A DNA stretch of 64,000 bases from Rhodococcus globerulus NBRC 14531 (GCF_001894805.1 NZ_BCWX01000002.1:372001-436000), one strand, 5' to 3'; positions 44,671-55,800 are shown, counted from the first letter of the stretch. The notes: generated from the letters alone by a model not told the origin. Translations and numbers: made by a program.

Positions 44671-45798
44671 TCAGAGTCCGAGTTGATCGGCAGTTTGTTC
44701 GGCCAGGGCAGGGCCGAGCGTCATTCCGCGCCCACCGGGACCGGCAACCACCCAGATGTTGTCGGCAGCTTGCGCGCGGTGAACCAGTTGTGTGGGATCG
44801 AGGCATTGGCTGTACACGCCGGCCCAACGCTTGACGATCGGTGGAAGATCGCGTCCGAGAAGGGTTTCCACGACGCCGGACAGGTGACGATACGGCTCCT
44901 CGTCCACGTCGAAGTTGAAGGGCTCCTCGTACTCGTGGGTGTCGCCGATCGTGAGCCCGCCGTGCAGGCGCTGGACGCACAGGAGTTGCATGCGGTGCTG
45001 TTCGGCAGTCGGCTCTTGAGGCTGGACTTTGTGGAGGGTATCCAGTGCGGGGCCCGCAAAGCCGGGGTAGTACCGGAAGCTGTCACCGTCGGCAATTGCG
45101 GTGGTGAGCTTTTCGCCGAGCGGCGCTGTCTGCATCATCTGCAGGCGCACTCGGCGAAGGGGAAGATCTCCGGCCAGGTCGCGGGCCAACCCGCCCAATG
45201 TGGCTCCGGGGCAGACGATTACCAGGTCTGCGTCGTAGCTGCGTCCGTGGTCGTCGCGAATGTGAACGCCGGATTCGGTGGTGGTGATCTCGCGGGCTTC
45301 CGTGCCGGCGTGGAATGTGTACCTTCCGGTGGCGCCGAGGTAGCCGCGGATTGCCGGGAGCGCTTGGCGCGATTCAACGGCTGCGTCGAGAGTGCAGTGC
45401 AAGCCGCCGAGGAACTTGCCTTGGAGTGCGGGGTTGATGACGCGAACTGCGTCGGCGTCGAGAAGTGAAAAGCCGCGGTGCTCGGCATCTTCTCGCCCAA
45501 ACGCTTCCTCGGCTACCGCAACTTCCTCCTCCGTGCGCATCAGCGTGATGGAGCCGGCCGCGCGGTATCCGATTCCCGGGACGCGTACGGCTAGATCGGC
45601 CCATAGTTCTCGCGATCGGAGAGTGGCCTCGAGTTCGTGAGGCGCTCGCCCGGATACCCAGACCAATCCGAAGTTTCGTACCGTTGCACCACGGGCCTCG
45701 GGTTCACGTTCGAGATGGATGACGTCGTGTCCGCGGCGGATGGCCTCGTCGGCGTGCGTCGTTCCGAGTATCCCGCCACCGACAATCAAAATTTGCAT
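44671..45798 (-). CDS. FAD-dependent oxidoreductase, TIGR03364 (HpnW-like, phosphonate-associated)
   Basis: A 375-aa DAO-type flavoprotein: GGGILGTTHADEAIRRGHDVIHLERE is the FAD Rossmann motif (residues 5-30, in part), RGATVRNFGLVWVSG is the covalent/flavin-loop region typical of TIGR03364, and AGPGGRGMTLGPALAEQ ends the FAD fold. The family is found with 2-aminoethylphosphonate catabolism genes and is proposed to oxidise an aminophosphonate. No phosphonate gene is otherwise present in the window. Two DasR-type palindromes lie just upstream. Confidence 0.85.
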   Translation of the reverse strand: MQILIVGGGILGTTHADEAIRRGHDVIHLEREPEARGATVRNFGLVWVSGRAPHELEATLRSRELWADLAVRVPGIGYRAAGSITLMRTEEEVAVAEEAFGREDAEHRGFSLLDADAVRVINPALQGKFLGGLHCTLDAAVESRQALPAIRGYLGATGRYTFHAGTEAREITTTESGVHIRDDHGRSYDADLVIVCPGATLGGLARDLAGDLPLRRVRLQMMQTAPLGEKLTTAIADGDSFRYYPGFAGPALDTLHKVQPQEPTAEQHRMQLLCVQRLHGGLTIGDTHEYEEPFNFDVDEEPYRHLSGVVETLLGRDLPPIVKRWAGVYSQCLDPTQLVHRAQAADNIWVVAGPGGRGMTLGPALAEQTADQLGL

Positions 45799-45815
45799 GA
45801 AGCGATCATGACCTT

Positions 45816-45827
45816 TGGTCTAGACCA
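45816..45827. promoter_or_regulatory. GntR/HutC-type operator (dre-like palindrome 1)
   Basis: Perfect palindrome TGGTCTAGACCA, 18 bp upstream of the oxidoreductase start (minus strand). It is identical to the core of the DasR (GntR/HutC subfamily) site. Confidence 0.7.
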
Positions 45828-45862
45828 GCAAGGATCATCGAAACGAACAACAGGTTAACGAT

Positions 45863-45874
45863 TGGTATAGACCA
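45863..45874. promoter_or_regulatory. GntR/HutC-type operator (dre-like palindrome 2)
   Basis: TGGTATAGACCA, one mismatch from the first copy, centre 47 bp away, in the same 77-bp intergenic region. It abuts the 3' end of the histidine kinase gene. Confidence 0.65.
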
Positions 45875-45875
45875 G

Positions 45876-47444
45876 TCACGGGGCGTCCATCGGTATGTCG
45901 GCAAGAAGTGCGGTACCGCTGCCGGCTCGAGAAATGATTTCCAACTGGCCGCCGAGGGCCTCGACGCGATCCCTGATTCCGGTCAGTCCGGACCCTTTGG
46001 CGGGGTCGGCACCTCCGGACCCGTCGTCGCGGACCGAGAGCTCGAGGTGCGTGCCGGTCGTTCTGGCTTGCAGGTGCACCCCCGACGCGCGGGCATGTTT
46101 AGCTGCGTTTGTCAGGGCTTCCGCTGCGACGTAGTACGCCGCTACTTCCGTGGATTCCGGCACTCGCGGGTCGAGGTGCAGATCCAGATCGACGGGAATC
46201 GCGGAGCGGCGGGCAAGGGCTTTCAGTGCTGGGCCGAGACCTCCCTTGGACCGGATTGCGGGATAGATTCCGCGTGAGATTTCTCGGAGATCGGCGGAGA
46301 CATCGTTGAGTCCTGCCACGATGTCGGATATCTGTTCCTTGAGCGCGGCCGGTTCGGTATCCGCCGACGCTTCGGCGGACCGGAGCGCGAGCCCAAGCGA
46401 GACGAGGCGCTGTTGTGCACCGTCGTGCAGATCGCGTTCAAGTCTGTGCCGTGCGTCGTCGGCGGCGGCGACGATCCGGGCGCGCGACGCGGTCAGTTGT
46501 GTGTGGGCTTGAGCGTTGGCGATTGCGGTTGCCAATAGATCAGTGAAGTCGCCGACGCGCGCTTCGGTGTCTGGCGGCAGGGGATCGGGGCCGGTTGACC
46601 CGACCACCGCCGAGCCCCACAGGTTGCCGTCGACGACGATCGGGACGCCGACCTCCGAGTTCTGCGCCGAGTCGATCCGGGCGCAGTGGCCGGAGCGGAA
46701 GACTCGTGCCGCAATACTTTCGCCGTCGACGGGGTGGGGTGCACCGTGCGCAGACCCACCGACCGGTTCTGTGTTGGAGGCAACCAACATGGACATACCG
46801 TCAGGACTGAAGCAATACAGACCGGTCGATCGATTGCCCAGTATTCGGGTCAATTCCGCTGCGACGGAAGCGCATACGTCCGACGGGGAAGTGCCGTGCG
46901 CAATCAGGGTCGCAACGCGTCGGAGTGCGGCCTGTTGCTCTGCCAGTGCCCTGAGCTCCGCATGGCTCGCTTCGATCATCTGTTGGGCCACGCGGCGCTC
47001 CGTCACGTCGCGGCCGGCCGCATAGAGCGAATCGCGCGCCGGGACGGTGTTCCATTCGATCCATCGCGCGGAGCCGTCCTTGCAGACGAGTCGGGATTCG
47101 AATTGTGCAATTGGAAGACCTCGGGCCAGATCGTCGAGAGCCTCGATGGTTCGTGCTCTGTCGGCAGGATGGACAAGATCCAGGAAGGGTCGCTTCAACA
47201 TTTCCTGTGACGTGTACCCGAGTGCCTTCTCGAACGCCGGGTTCACTCGCTTGCAGAAACCGTCGATGCCGCCGATGCAGAGCAGATCGGACGAAAGATC
47301 GAAGAACTTCTCGAGATCGTCGACGCCGACCGCGGATGCGTGATGGCTCGATTTGCGATCACGAGTCGAGCGCAACAACTCCGTCAGGCGGCCCAACAAT
47401 CCGACCGTCTTACCCGGGGCGATTCTCGTCCGAAAAATATCCAT
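45876..47444 (-). CDS. PAS-GAF sensor histidine kinase (NarX/HisKA_3 type)
   Basis: A 522-aa cytosolic kinase. A PAS domain covers about 45-155 (LEKFFDLSSDLLCIGGIDGF, RVNPAFEKALGYTSQEML), with a GAF domain about 180-310. The HisKA_3 dimerisation box is ARHRLERDLHDGAQQRLVSLGLAL (in part) with the phospho-His in DLHDG. HATPase motifs are YYVAAEALTNAAKHA and DDGSGGADPAKGSGLTGIRDRV. No membrane helix, so it senses a cytosolic or diffusible signal. It pairs with the response regulator gene upstream, 130 bp away. Confidence 0.92.
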   Translation of the reverse strand: MDIFRTRIAPGKTVGLLGRLTELLRSTRDRKSSHHASAVGVDDLEKFFDLSSDLLCIGGIDGFCKRVNPAFEKALGYTSQEMLKRPFLDLVHPADRARTIEALDDLARGLPIAQFESRLVCKDGSARWIEWNTVPARDSLYAAGRDVTERRVAQQMIEASHAELRALAEQQAALRRVATLIAHGTSPSDVCASVAAELTRILGNRSTGLYCFSPDGMSMLVASNTEPVGGSAHGAPHPVDGESIAARVFRSGHCARIDSAQNSEVGVPIVVDGNLWGSAVVGSTGPDPLPPDTEARVGDFTDLLATAIANAQAHTQLTASRARIVAAADDARHRLERDLHDGAQQRLVSLGLALRSAEASADTEPAALKEQISDIVAGLNDVSADLREISRGIYPAIRSKGGLGPALKALARRSAIPVDLDLHLDPRVPESTEVAAYYVAAEALTNAAKHARASGVHLQARTTGTHLELSVRDDGSGGADPAKGSGLTGIRDRVEALGGQLEIISRAGSGTALLADIPMDAP

Positions 47445-47574
47445 GAGTAACCCGTTGCGACAAAAATTGCCGCGGCCATACCGCCCAGCGCTGACGAGGC
47501 ATCGGTTTCCTGCTTCAGTCTACGGCGACGGCAGGTGACTAAGCCATCGCGCGTGCGCTTGGAGACTCGAGCAG

Positions 47575-48279
47575 TCAGCATGCTTGGAGGTAGGTGACAA
47601 CGGCGAGTACTCGGCGGTGGTTTTCACCGGTCTCGGTGAGTTCCAGTTTGGTGAGAATGCTGCGGACGTGTTTCTCGACGGTGCCCGGTGTGACACACAG
47701 CCTGTGGGCGATACCCACGTTCGAACGTCCTTCAGCCATCAATGCCAGCACTTCTCGTTCGCGCGTGCTGAGGGCGGCAAGTGGGTCGTTGCGTCGGCGA
47801 GCCGTCACCAACTCCCGAACCAAGGCGGGGTCGATTACTGCCGCACCCTTGGCGATTCGCTGGAGGGTCTCGACAAAATCGTCCACGTCGGTGATGCGGC
47901 TCTTGAGCAGGTAGCCAATCCCTTGACCGCTTGCGAGCAACTCCATTGCCTGCTCGACGTCGGCGTGCGCCGAGAGGACCAGGATGCCGGTTTCCGGGAG
48001 TTCGTCGCGGATCACCTTGGCCGCGTCGAGTCCTTCGGTCGTATGAGTCGGTGGCATTCGGATGTCGACCACCACGAGATCCGGCGACATTTCCCGGACC
48101 GAATCCAGCAATTGCTCCGCGTCGCCGGCCTGACCCACAACGTCGACGCCCGAGCGGGTCAGCAGGCTTGCGAGACCTTCGCGGAGTAGGACGTCGTCCT
48201 CGGCCAGCACCACCCGGACTGCGCTGCGGCCGTTGCTGTCTCTATCTCGATGTGGTGCAACGAAACTGAAATCTGTCAT
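47575..48279 (-). CDS. NarL/LuxR-family response regulator
   Basis: A 234-aa protein: receiver domain 22-140 with acidic pocket AEDD, phospho-acceptor Asp72 in VVVDIRMP, switch residues SAH and KSR; LuxR HTH in LSTREREVLALMAEGRSNVGIAHRL (in part), TPGTVEKHVRSILTKL. It is the cognate partner of the adjacent kinase. Start is ATG 48279. Confidence 0.93.
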   Translation of the reverse strand: MTDFSFVAPHRDRDSNGRSAVRVVLAEDDVLLREGLASLLTRSGVDVVGQAGDAEQLLDSVREMSPDLVVVDIRMPPTHTTEGLDAAKVIRDELPETGILVLSAHADVEQAMELLASGQGIGYLLKSRITDVDDFVETLQRIAKGAAVIDPALVRELVTARRRNDPLAALSTREREVLALMAEGRSNVGIAHRLCVTPGTVEKHVRSILTKLELTETGENHRRVLAVVTYLQAC

Positions 48280-48681
48280 CGTCGACTCCGAGACTCCCGG
48301 TCCATGACTGGGTGTTCACCCAAACGTCGCCGGGCCGATCAACTTCGAGCCTACCGAGTTGCGGTCTGCAGGTATACGCGAGGACGGCGATGTTGCTCCG
48401 GGGCGACTCGGTGGTGGCATTGAAGGTAGCGGGAATGGCGGCAGTGGGGGCAGTCGGTAGCGCAGATGGGCGTCAGCGGTGACGACATCGGTACGTGTGC
48501 CGACGATTCTGGGAGTCAGAAGTAATTTCGGGAGGCAACATGACCACATTGCAAGGAGCACCTGTGCCGTCAGCGCACTACCGACAAGCGTGACGGTCGT
48601 GGTCGGAAGATTGGTCTCTCGTGATCGCGACGTTCTTCCTCAGGAGGCACAGTTTCGTTATCGACAAGCGGAGCCTCGCCA
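48280..48681. other. 402-bp region upstream of the NRPS-associated genes
   Basis: Between the divergent response regulator and the unknown 223-aa gene. No large gene is convincing. It contains the 17-codon ORF at 48540 and must hold the promoter for the NRPS locus. I find no IdeR-like iron box here, which argues against an iron-repressed siderophore. Confidence 0.55.
48540..48593 (+). CDS. Possible 17-aa leader peptide or small protein
   Basis: ATG 48540 is preceded by GGGAGG with a 4-base spacer and opens MTTLQGAPVPSAHYRQA, then TGA. It is 88 bp before the NRPS-linked gene at 48682. It could be a regulatory leader peptide or chance. No terminator-antiterminator pair is obvious after it. Confidence 0.3.
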   Translation: MTTLQGAPVPSAHYRQA

Positions 48682-49353
48682 GTGATAAGGATTGCGACAA
48701 TGACGAATCGAATGGCGTATCAACGGATTGTAGGTACCAGATCGCACATAGAATTCCTCAATATCTTGGACGAGGAAGAATTCGATAGTCCGGATCGGAC
48801 TATGGGAATTCTTCGAAACTGGGCCCGCCAGTATCTCACTGAGCCACACCAGGATTTGGGGCGAGCAGGTCCAGTGTGCCCATTTACCGGTCCATCGCTG
48901 GAACGGCGCCTTTTCTGGGCAGGAATCGTCCAAGGTGACAACATAGATTTTTCCTTGATGACAAAGATCGCGCAGGACATGGCCGACATATTTCCGGAGC
49001 TGAGTCCCAGTGACGGGAAAGATGCGATATTCAAGGCGATTCTGGCGATATTTCCGGATCTGACTGATTTCTCGGTCATTGATGCGGTTCAGTCGTATGG
49101 AAAGTCGACCTTCATCAACAAAGGCCTGATGCTGGGACAGTTCTATCCAGGGTGTACCAGGCCCGGTTTATGGAACGACGACTTCAAACCACTGGATGCA
49201 CCGCTTCCGATGCTGGCGGTGAGGCACATGGTCAGCACGGACTACCCGTTCCTGACCGAACGTTCCGAATGGATGGCTGCGTATTTGAAGCGGTTTGCGC
49301 CAACTGTTCCGCCGCCTGCCCGCGCCTACATCGTCTCGAAACTGGAGTCTTAG
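48682..49353 (+). CDS. Unknown protein in NRPS locus
   Basis: A 223-aa soluble protein with no signal or membrane span. Recognisable segments are GRAGPVCPFTGPSLERRLFW (a C-P-F motif near residue 68), DIFPELSPSDGKDAIFKAIL, and FYPGCTRPGLWNDDFKPLDAP with AVRHMVSTDYPFLTERSEW. This resembles uncharacterised actinobacterial proteins seen near biosynthetic genes, possibly of a DUF6875-like family (from memory, not confirmed). GTG 48682 (GGAG upstream) or ATG 48700. It heads the gene run ending in the NRPS, 40 bp before the deacylase. Function unknown. Confidence 0.7.
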   Translation: MIRIATMTNRMAYQRIVGTRSHIEFLNILDEEEFDSPDRTMGILRNWARQYLTEPHQDLGRAGPVCPFTGPSLERRLFWAGIVQGDNIDFSLMTKIAQDMADIFPELSPSDGKDAIFKAILAIFPDLTDFSVIDAVQSYGKSTFINKGLMLGQFYPGCTRPGLWNDDFKPLDAPLPMLAVRHMVSTDYPFLTERSEWMAAYLKRFAPTVPPPARAYIVSKLES

Positions 49354-49393
49354 CACGACGCGCTGGAGTTCGAACAATGGGCAGGAGTGCACC

Positions 49394-49879
49394 GTGAACG
49401 AATTGCACGATCAAGTTGCTGCGGCGGTCGAAGAATTCCAATTCCCGGTCATTGTTCATGACCACTCCACTTTTGATCTTCCAGTTTTATCGCCGAAAGA
49501 TGTGTCAAGGACACTCGGGATTCCGCTGGGGCGGATCACGAAATCGATCCTGTTGCAACAACAGTCCGGAACCCGTCTTGTCCTTGCGGTGTGCCCGATC
49601 GATCGGCGGATCGACATGGCGTCGATTTCCCGTCATCTGGGGTTGGGTCGGCTGGAAGTGGCGGGTGAGGACAGCGTCGAGAAGAAATGTGGATATCAAC
49701 GTCTCGGAGTGTCACCGCTCGGATTGCCGCGCGACATTGTGGTTGTCATCGACACATCTCTGATGGCCTACTCCACTGTCGTGGTCGGCGGCGGGAACGT
49801 CGGCGTCGAGGTCGAGCTGAGTCCGTGGGATCTTGCCGAAGCGTGCGATGGACAGAATGTGGAGATAACTGATGGATGA
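49394..49879 (+). CDS. YbaK/ProX-family aminoacyl-tRNA deacylase
   Basis: A 161-aa protein of the YbaK/INS fold: [13 protein letters not shown] holds the conserved Lys; [28 protein letters not shown] matches the family core (in part); then [16 protein letters not shown], with the G-x-S-P loop, and VYVGAGN-like [16 protein letters not shown]. Such enzymes hydrolyse mischarged tRNA (Cys- or Ala-tRNAPro and others). GTG 49394 with AGGAG upstream. Its stop (49877-49879) lies inside the NRPS gene, so the two are coupled. A role in the NRPS pathway is inferred. Confidence 0.88.
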   Translation: MNELHDQVAAAVEEFQFPVIVHDHSTFDLPVLSPKDVSRTLGIPLGRITKSILLQQQSGTRLVLAVCPIDRRIDMASISRHLGLGRLEVAGEDSVEKKCGYQRLGVSPLGLPRDIVVVIDTSLMAYSTVVVGGGNVGVEVELSPWDLAEACDGQNVEITDG

Positions 49880-52800
49880 GATTCGACTCAGTAGCAACGA
49901 CGCCCGCGTTCCCGAATCGAACGCGGATCCCGAACTTACTCCCGCCGATCCACCCTCAGATCCGTTTCCGCTGTCGTCTGCTCAATACGGTGTGTGGCTT
50001 GCGCAGCAACTCGTTCCGGAACTGCCGCACTGCATCGCCGAATACGTCGAGTTCCACGGAGAACTTGATCTTGCGCTGTTCCGCTCGGTGGCGGTAACCG
50101 CTGGACGAGAGGTCCAGTGGGCGTTCCTCCGACTGATCGAGGTCGATGGCGAGCCCCGCCAAATGCTTGATCCCAGTCAGGACAAGGAACTGGGATTTGT
50201 CGACTTTCGTGGTGAGCACGATCCGGTAGCGGCAGCACAAGCCTGGATGCGCGACGAATACACAACGCCGACGGATCCCATGCGTGAGCGTTTGATCGCG
50301 TCCTCGCTGCTGCAAGTCGGCGATGCTCACTACCTCTGGTACGGCCGGGCTCACCATGTAGCGCTCGACGCCTATGCCGCGGTGACGATGGTCAATCGCA
50401 TGGGCGTGATCTACACAGCTGCTGTGGAGGGGCGTGAACCGCCGCCCAACCCGACAGCAGACCTGCGCACCTTGTACGAACTCGACTGCGCTTACCGTGC
50501 TTCAAGCCGCTTCGAGTCCGATCGCGCCTACTGGACCGAGCGACTGGGGGGCATGACTGAAGGCTCGAGTCTCGCCGAGCGGTATGCGATTCCGGTCGCC
50601 ACCGACACGCTGGTGGCGTCGTCGTTGGAGGAGAATACTGTTGCGCGTCTGATGGATTCGGAAAGACACGCGAGCGGAACGTCGGCGGCCACCATCATTG
50701 CCGGGTTTGCCTGCTACCTCTCCCGGATGACGGGGCACACCGATGTCTGCGTGCAGATCCCCGTTTCCGGCCGGACAACCGCTGTGCTCCGCCGATCAGG
50801 CGGAATGCTCGTCAACATCGTTCCACTGCGGATTGATATCCGCCCCGGCGACACTGTTGGCGAACTGGTCGATCGTGTCCGACTCGAGTTGACCGGTGCA
50901 CTGCGCCATCAGCGCGGCAATCTCGAAGAGATCGCCCGTGGCTTGAGTGCCGGTGCGCGGCGTTCCATGGCCACCGGGCCGATCGTCAACGTGATGCTGT
51001 TCCGTCAAGAGATCAACTTCGGATCGGTGTGCGGTGAGTTCCACGTGCTGACGTCAGGTCCGATCGACGATCTGCTGGTGAATATCTATCAAAGTGGCAC
51101 TCCAGTAAGAACATTCGTCGAGTTCCGGGGAAATCCGGGTCGCTATACGGAAGGCGAGTTGCAATGCCATCATCGCGGCTGCGTCGCAGTTGTCGAGGAG
51201 TTCGCCGCGGCCGGCCCGGCGACACCGATTTCCACAATCCATGCTGCTACCGCGGTGGTGGGCAAGCGCCGGATGGAAACAGTGCAGCACCTGGGCTATT
51301 GGCGGCGCAGCCTGGCAGGTCTCCCGGCGCGGTTGGACCTGCCGACGGATCGGCGTCGCTCGACCGACAGGTCCCCGCTGTTGGAATCGCGCCAGGTCGA
51401 ACTGGGTGCCGAGTTGCATCGCCAGCTTGAATCCATTGCCCGCGAGCGCGGTTCGACAGTGTTTACCGTGATGCACGCAGGTCTGGCTGTACTGCTGGCT
51501 CGCCTGGCTGCCGCCGACGACATCTCGGTGGGAGCGCCGGTTCGCAGGCGGAATGAGGCAGCTGACCCAGTCGTCGACGCGGTTGTCCTGCGGACTCGAG
51601 TCGATCCGGACATCTCCTTTGCCGACCTGATAGATCAGGTAAACCGATGCGAGCGTGATGCATTCGCTCATGCCCAGGTACCAGCGGAACGGGTCGCGGA
51701 GGCTGTAGGTTCGACTCTCTTCCACGTAATGCTGGGCGTCCGTGGCTGTGAGCCGACCACGGCGGCGGATGTGGCTCTCACCGCGCCCGACGGATGGAAT
51801 CAGTCACGGAACTGCGACCTGAATATCACAGTAGGCGAAAGGTTTACCGATACCGGTCGACCTTCGGGCGTACAGGTGGATCTCGGGTTTGCCACCGACG
51901 TGTACAACCCGAAAACAATCGATATTCTCGCCGAGCGTCTGGTGCGTGTGCTCGAGTGTGGCGTCGCGAATTCCGAGGTTCGGATCTACGAGATGGATCT
52001 GCTTCTGCCGTCGGAGCATGAATACCTGACACCGGTACGGGGTGGGGCCGCACTGCCACCACGGAGTTTGCCGCTGCTTTTTGCAGAGGCCGTCGCTGCC
52101 GATCCGACCGCGATTGCTCTTGTGGGCGGCGATTGCACACTGACGTACGAAGAGCTGGATCGCCGATCGAATCGCCTGGCCCACTATCTGATCGGCCGTG
52201 AGATAGGACCCGAGTCGGTGGTGGCTATCGGACTGCCGCGGTCGATCGACTCGGTGATGGCGTTATTGGCCGTCACGAAGAGCGGTGCGGCGTTTGTTCC
52301 GGTGGATCCGGGATACCCGTCGGCGCGACTCGAACACATGCTCGTCGATTCCGGGGCGGTACTCGGTGTGGCGATCACCAGCTATGCCCGAAAACTGCCT
52401 CAGACGGTTCCGTGGCTGGTGCTCGACGACCAGGACACCGCTACCGAGATCGTGGGTTCCTCCGCTGCGCCGGTGACCGACGGGGAACGGACAGCGACTC
52501 TCGACATCGACCACCCGGCATACGTGATCTACACATCCGGGTCGACCGGGATTCCGAAAGGGGTGGTGGTGCCGCACCGTGGGTTGCTCGACCTGATGAC
52601 GGAGCAGTGCACACGATTCGAGACGGGGCCGCACGCGCGAATATTGCACTGTGCGTCTCCGAGTTTCGACGCGTCGGTGTTCGAATTGATGTGGGCCTTG
52701 GGGTCGGGAGCCCGATTGGTGATCACGCCGCCAACCACATACGGCGGTGACGAACTCACGGCGCTGCTCGATCGCGAGAAGATCACACATGCCGTCCTCA

Positions 52801-55800
52801 CACCTTCCGCGCTGGCATCACTGGACCCGCGGGGGCGAACCTCGCTCCAGTGCCTTGTTGTTGCCGGGGAGGCATGTTCGCCGGAATTGGCGGGTCGGTG
52901 GTCAGCCGGCCGGTTGATGTTCGACGCCTACGGCCCGACCGAGTCGACGGTCATGGCAAATGTCGGGGCGATCGAGTCGGGCAGTGAGCTACTGACACTG
53001 GGAGGTCCGATCCGCGGTCTCGCCGAAGTAGTCCTCGACGATCGGCTGCGACCGGTGCCGGTCGGAGTGGTCGGGGAGTTGTATCTGGGCGGCGTCGGCT
53101 TGGCGCGCGGCTATCGGAACCAGACGGGAAGAACAGCGTCGAGGTTTGTTGCCGATCCGTTCGGACCTCCGGGGCGCCGTATGTATCGCACCGGGGACAT
53201 GGTGCGATGGCGCCACGATCAGGAGGGACGTCTGACAATCGAGTACTTGGGCCGCAACGATTTTCAAGTGAAGATCCGCGGTTTCCGGATAGAACTCGGC
53301 GAGATCGATGCGGCATTGACCGAACATCCGAGCGTGGCATTTGCGGTTACACTCGGACACACCGAACCCACTGGAAACACCGAACCCACTGCAAACACCA
53401 GCTTGGCATCGTATGTGCTTCCCGCCGGTGACAACAACGTCGACCCGGCTGAATTACGAACCCATGTCCGGGGATTGCTGCCCGACTACATGGTGCCGGC
53501 AACAATCACCGTGCTCGACGCTATCCCTCTGACCCCGGTCGGCAAGCTCGATCGCGGCGCCCTGCCAGAACCCGATGTCGGGGCATCAAGATCCGAGTTC
53601 CGGCAGCCTCGAACCCCCATCGAAGAGACCATCGCCGGTGTGTTCGGCGAGGTGCTGGGTATCGAGCACCTCGGCGCCGATGCACACTTCTTCGACCTCG
53701 GCGGAAATTCTCTGAGCGCGACCAAAGCTGTGGCGCGGATCAATTCAGCGCTCAACGAGGGAGTGAGCGTGCGGGACCTGTTCGACGAACCTACCGTGAC
53801 GGCGCTCGCAGGCTGGATCGAGCGCACCGACGGACGGACGTCCGCGGGGCCCGCTTTGACGGCAGGTGTGCGACCCGAGAGAGTTCCGGTGTCCCTTGCC
53901 CAGCATCGTATGTGGCTGGTCAATCAATTGGACACATCGTCGCCCGCGTACAACATTCCCATCGCGCTCCGCCTGACCGGAGAACTGGATACGGACGCCT
54001 TCCGAGCGGCGCTGACAGACGTCGTCGAGCGTCATGACACCCTTCGCACGGTGTACCCCGGATCGTCGGACGGTCCGCACCAGGTGGTTGTTCCGACAGG
54101 GCAAGTGCTTCGGGATTTCAGTCCGGTCGACGTGGCAGGTGAGAGCGAATTGCTCGGGCGCATCGAGAGGCTTGCGTCGTCCGGATTTGATGTCACAGAA
54201 GAAGTTCCAGTACGAATAGCGTTGTTCAGGGATGGCCCAGAGCGGTACGTGCTGGTGATTGTGGTGCACCACATCGCTGCCGACGGTTCGTCGATGCCGC
54301 CGCTGGCCCGCGATGTGATGACCGCGTACACCGCGCGGGCGAACCGGCGAATCCCGGATTGGGCGGCGCTTGCGGTGACCTATGCCGATTACACCTTGTG
54401 GCAGCGCCGCCTGCTCGGCGTCGAATCCGATCCGGGTTCACTTGCCGGCGAGGAGCTCGCGTACTGGCAACAGGCGCTGTCGGGGTTACCGGCCGTCCTG
54501 CCGTTGCCGACGGATCGAGTCCGCCCGACGTGGCGGCAGATGCGAGGAAGCTCAGTGCACTTCGAGATCGCTGCGCAGTTACATCGCGCCCTGCAACTTC
54601 TTGCGCGCAAGCATGATTCGACGATATTCATGACCATGCATGCGGCGCTGGCCATCCTGCTCAGCCGGTTGAGTGGGAGCGGCGACATTGTGGTGGGAAC
54701 TCCGGTAGCCGGGCGTGGTGAGGCTGCACTCGACGATATGGTGGGCATGTTCGTCAACACAGTGGTGTTGCGGACGGCAGTAACATCCGGGTCGTCGTTC
54801 GAGAAGGTGCTGGCGACGGTCCGAGAGAGCGATCTGGGGGCGTTCGCACACGCCCAGATCCCGTTCGAGCAAGTGGTCGAGGCAATCGATCCGGTCCGCT
54901 CGACCGCACACTCACCGTTGTTTCAAGTGATGCTCGAGTTCAGGAATGCCGCGTTGCCGGAACTGGCGCTCCCGGAATTGACCGTCGAACTTCTCGACGT
55001 GGACGTCGAGGTCGCCCGGTACGACCTGCACTTGAGTCTCGCCGAGGACTTCGATCCCGGCGACAATTCTCCCGCCGGGATGTCTGCGTCCTTCGGTTTT
55101 GCCGTCGACATTCTCGACCGGGATACCGTGCAGGGCTTTGCGGATCGATTTGTACGCATCCTCGAGGACATCGTGACTGCGCCGTCAACCCGAGTGGGGG
55201 ATATCAGTCTCCTCTCGCCGGCGGAATGTGGTGAGTTGGTTCCGGTGTCGGGTGTTGCGGGTGGTCGGGTGTTGGTGTTGCCGGAGTTGTTGGCTGTGGG
55301 TGCGGCGGATCGGTCGGCGGTTGCGGTGGTGTGTGGTGATGAGCGGTTGTCGTATGGGGAGTTGGATGGTTGGTCGAATCGGTTGGCGCGGTTGTTGATT
55401 AGCCGTGGTGTTGGTTCGGGGTCGTGTGTTGCGGTGGAGTTGTCGCGGTCGGTGTTGTCGGTGGTGGCGTTGTGTGCGGTGGCGAAGTCGGGGGCGGCGT
55501 TTGTTGCGGTTGATCCGGGGTATCCGGCGGCGCGGGTGGAGTTCATGCTTGCTGATTGTGGTGCGGTGCTGGGTGTTACGTCTTCGGAGCATGTTGGGGG
55601 GTTGCCGGGTGCGGTGCCGTGGTTGGTGCTTGATGATCCCGAGTTCGAGGGTGCGTTGGCGGGGTTTGATGCTGGGCCGGTGACGGATGTGGATCGGGGT
55701 GGATCGCTGTTTCCGGATGGGGCGGCGTATGTGGTGTATACGTCGGGGTCGACGGGTGTGCCGAAGGGTGTGGTGGTGCCGCATCGGGGGTTGGCGAATT

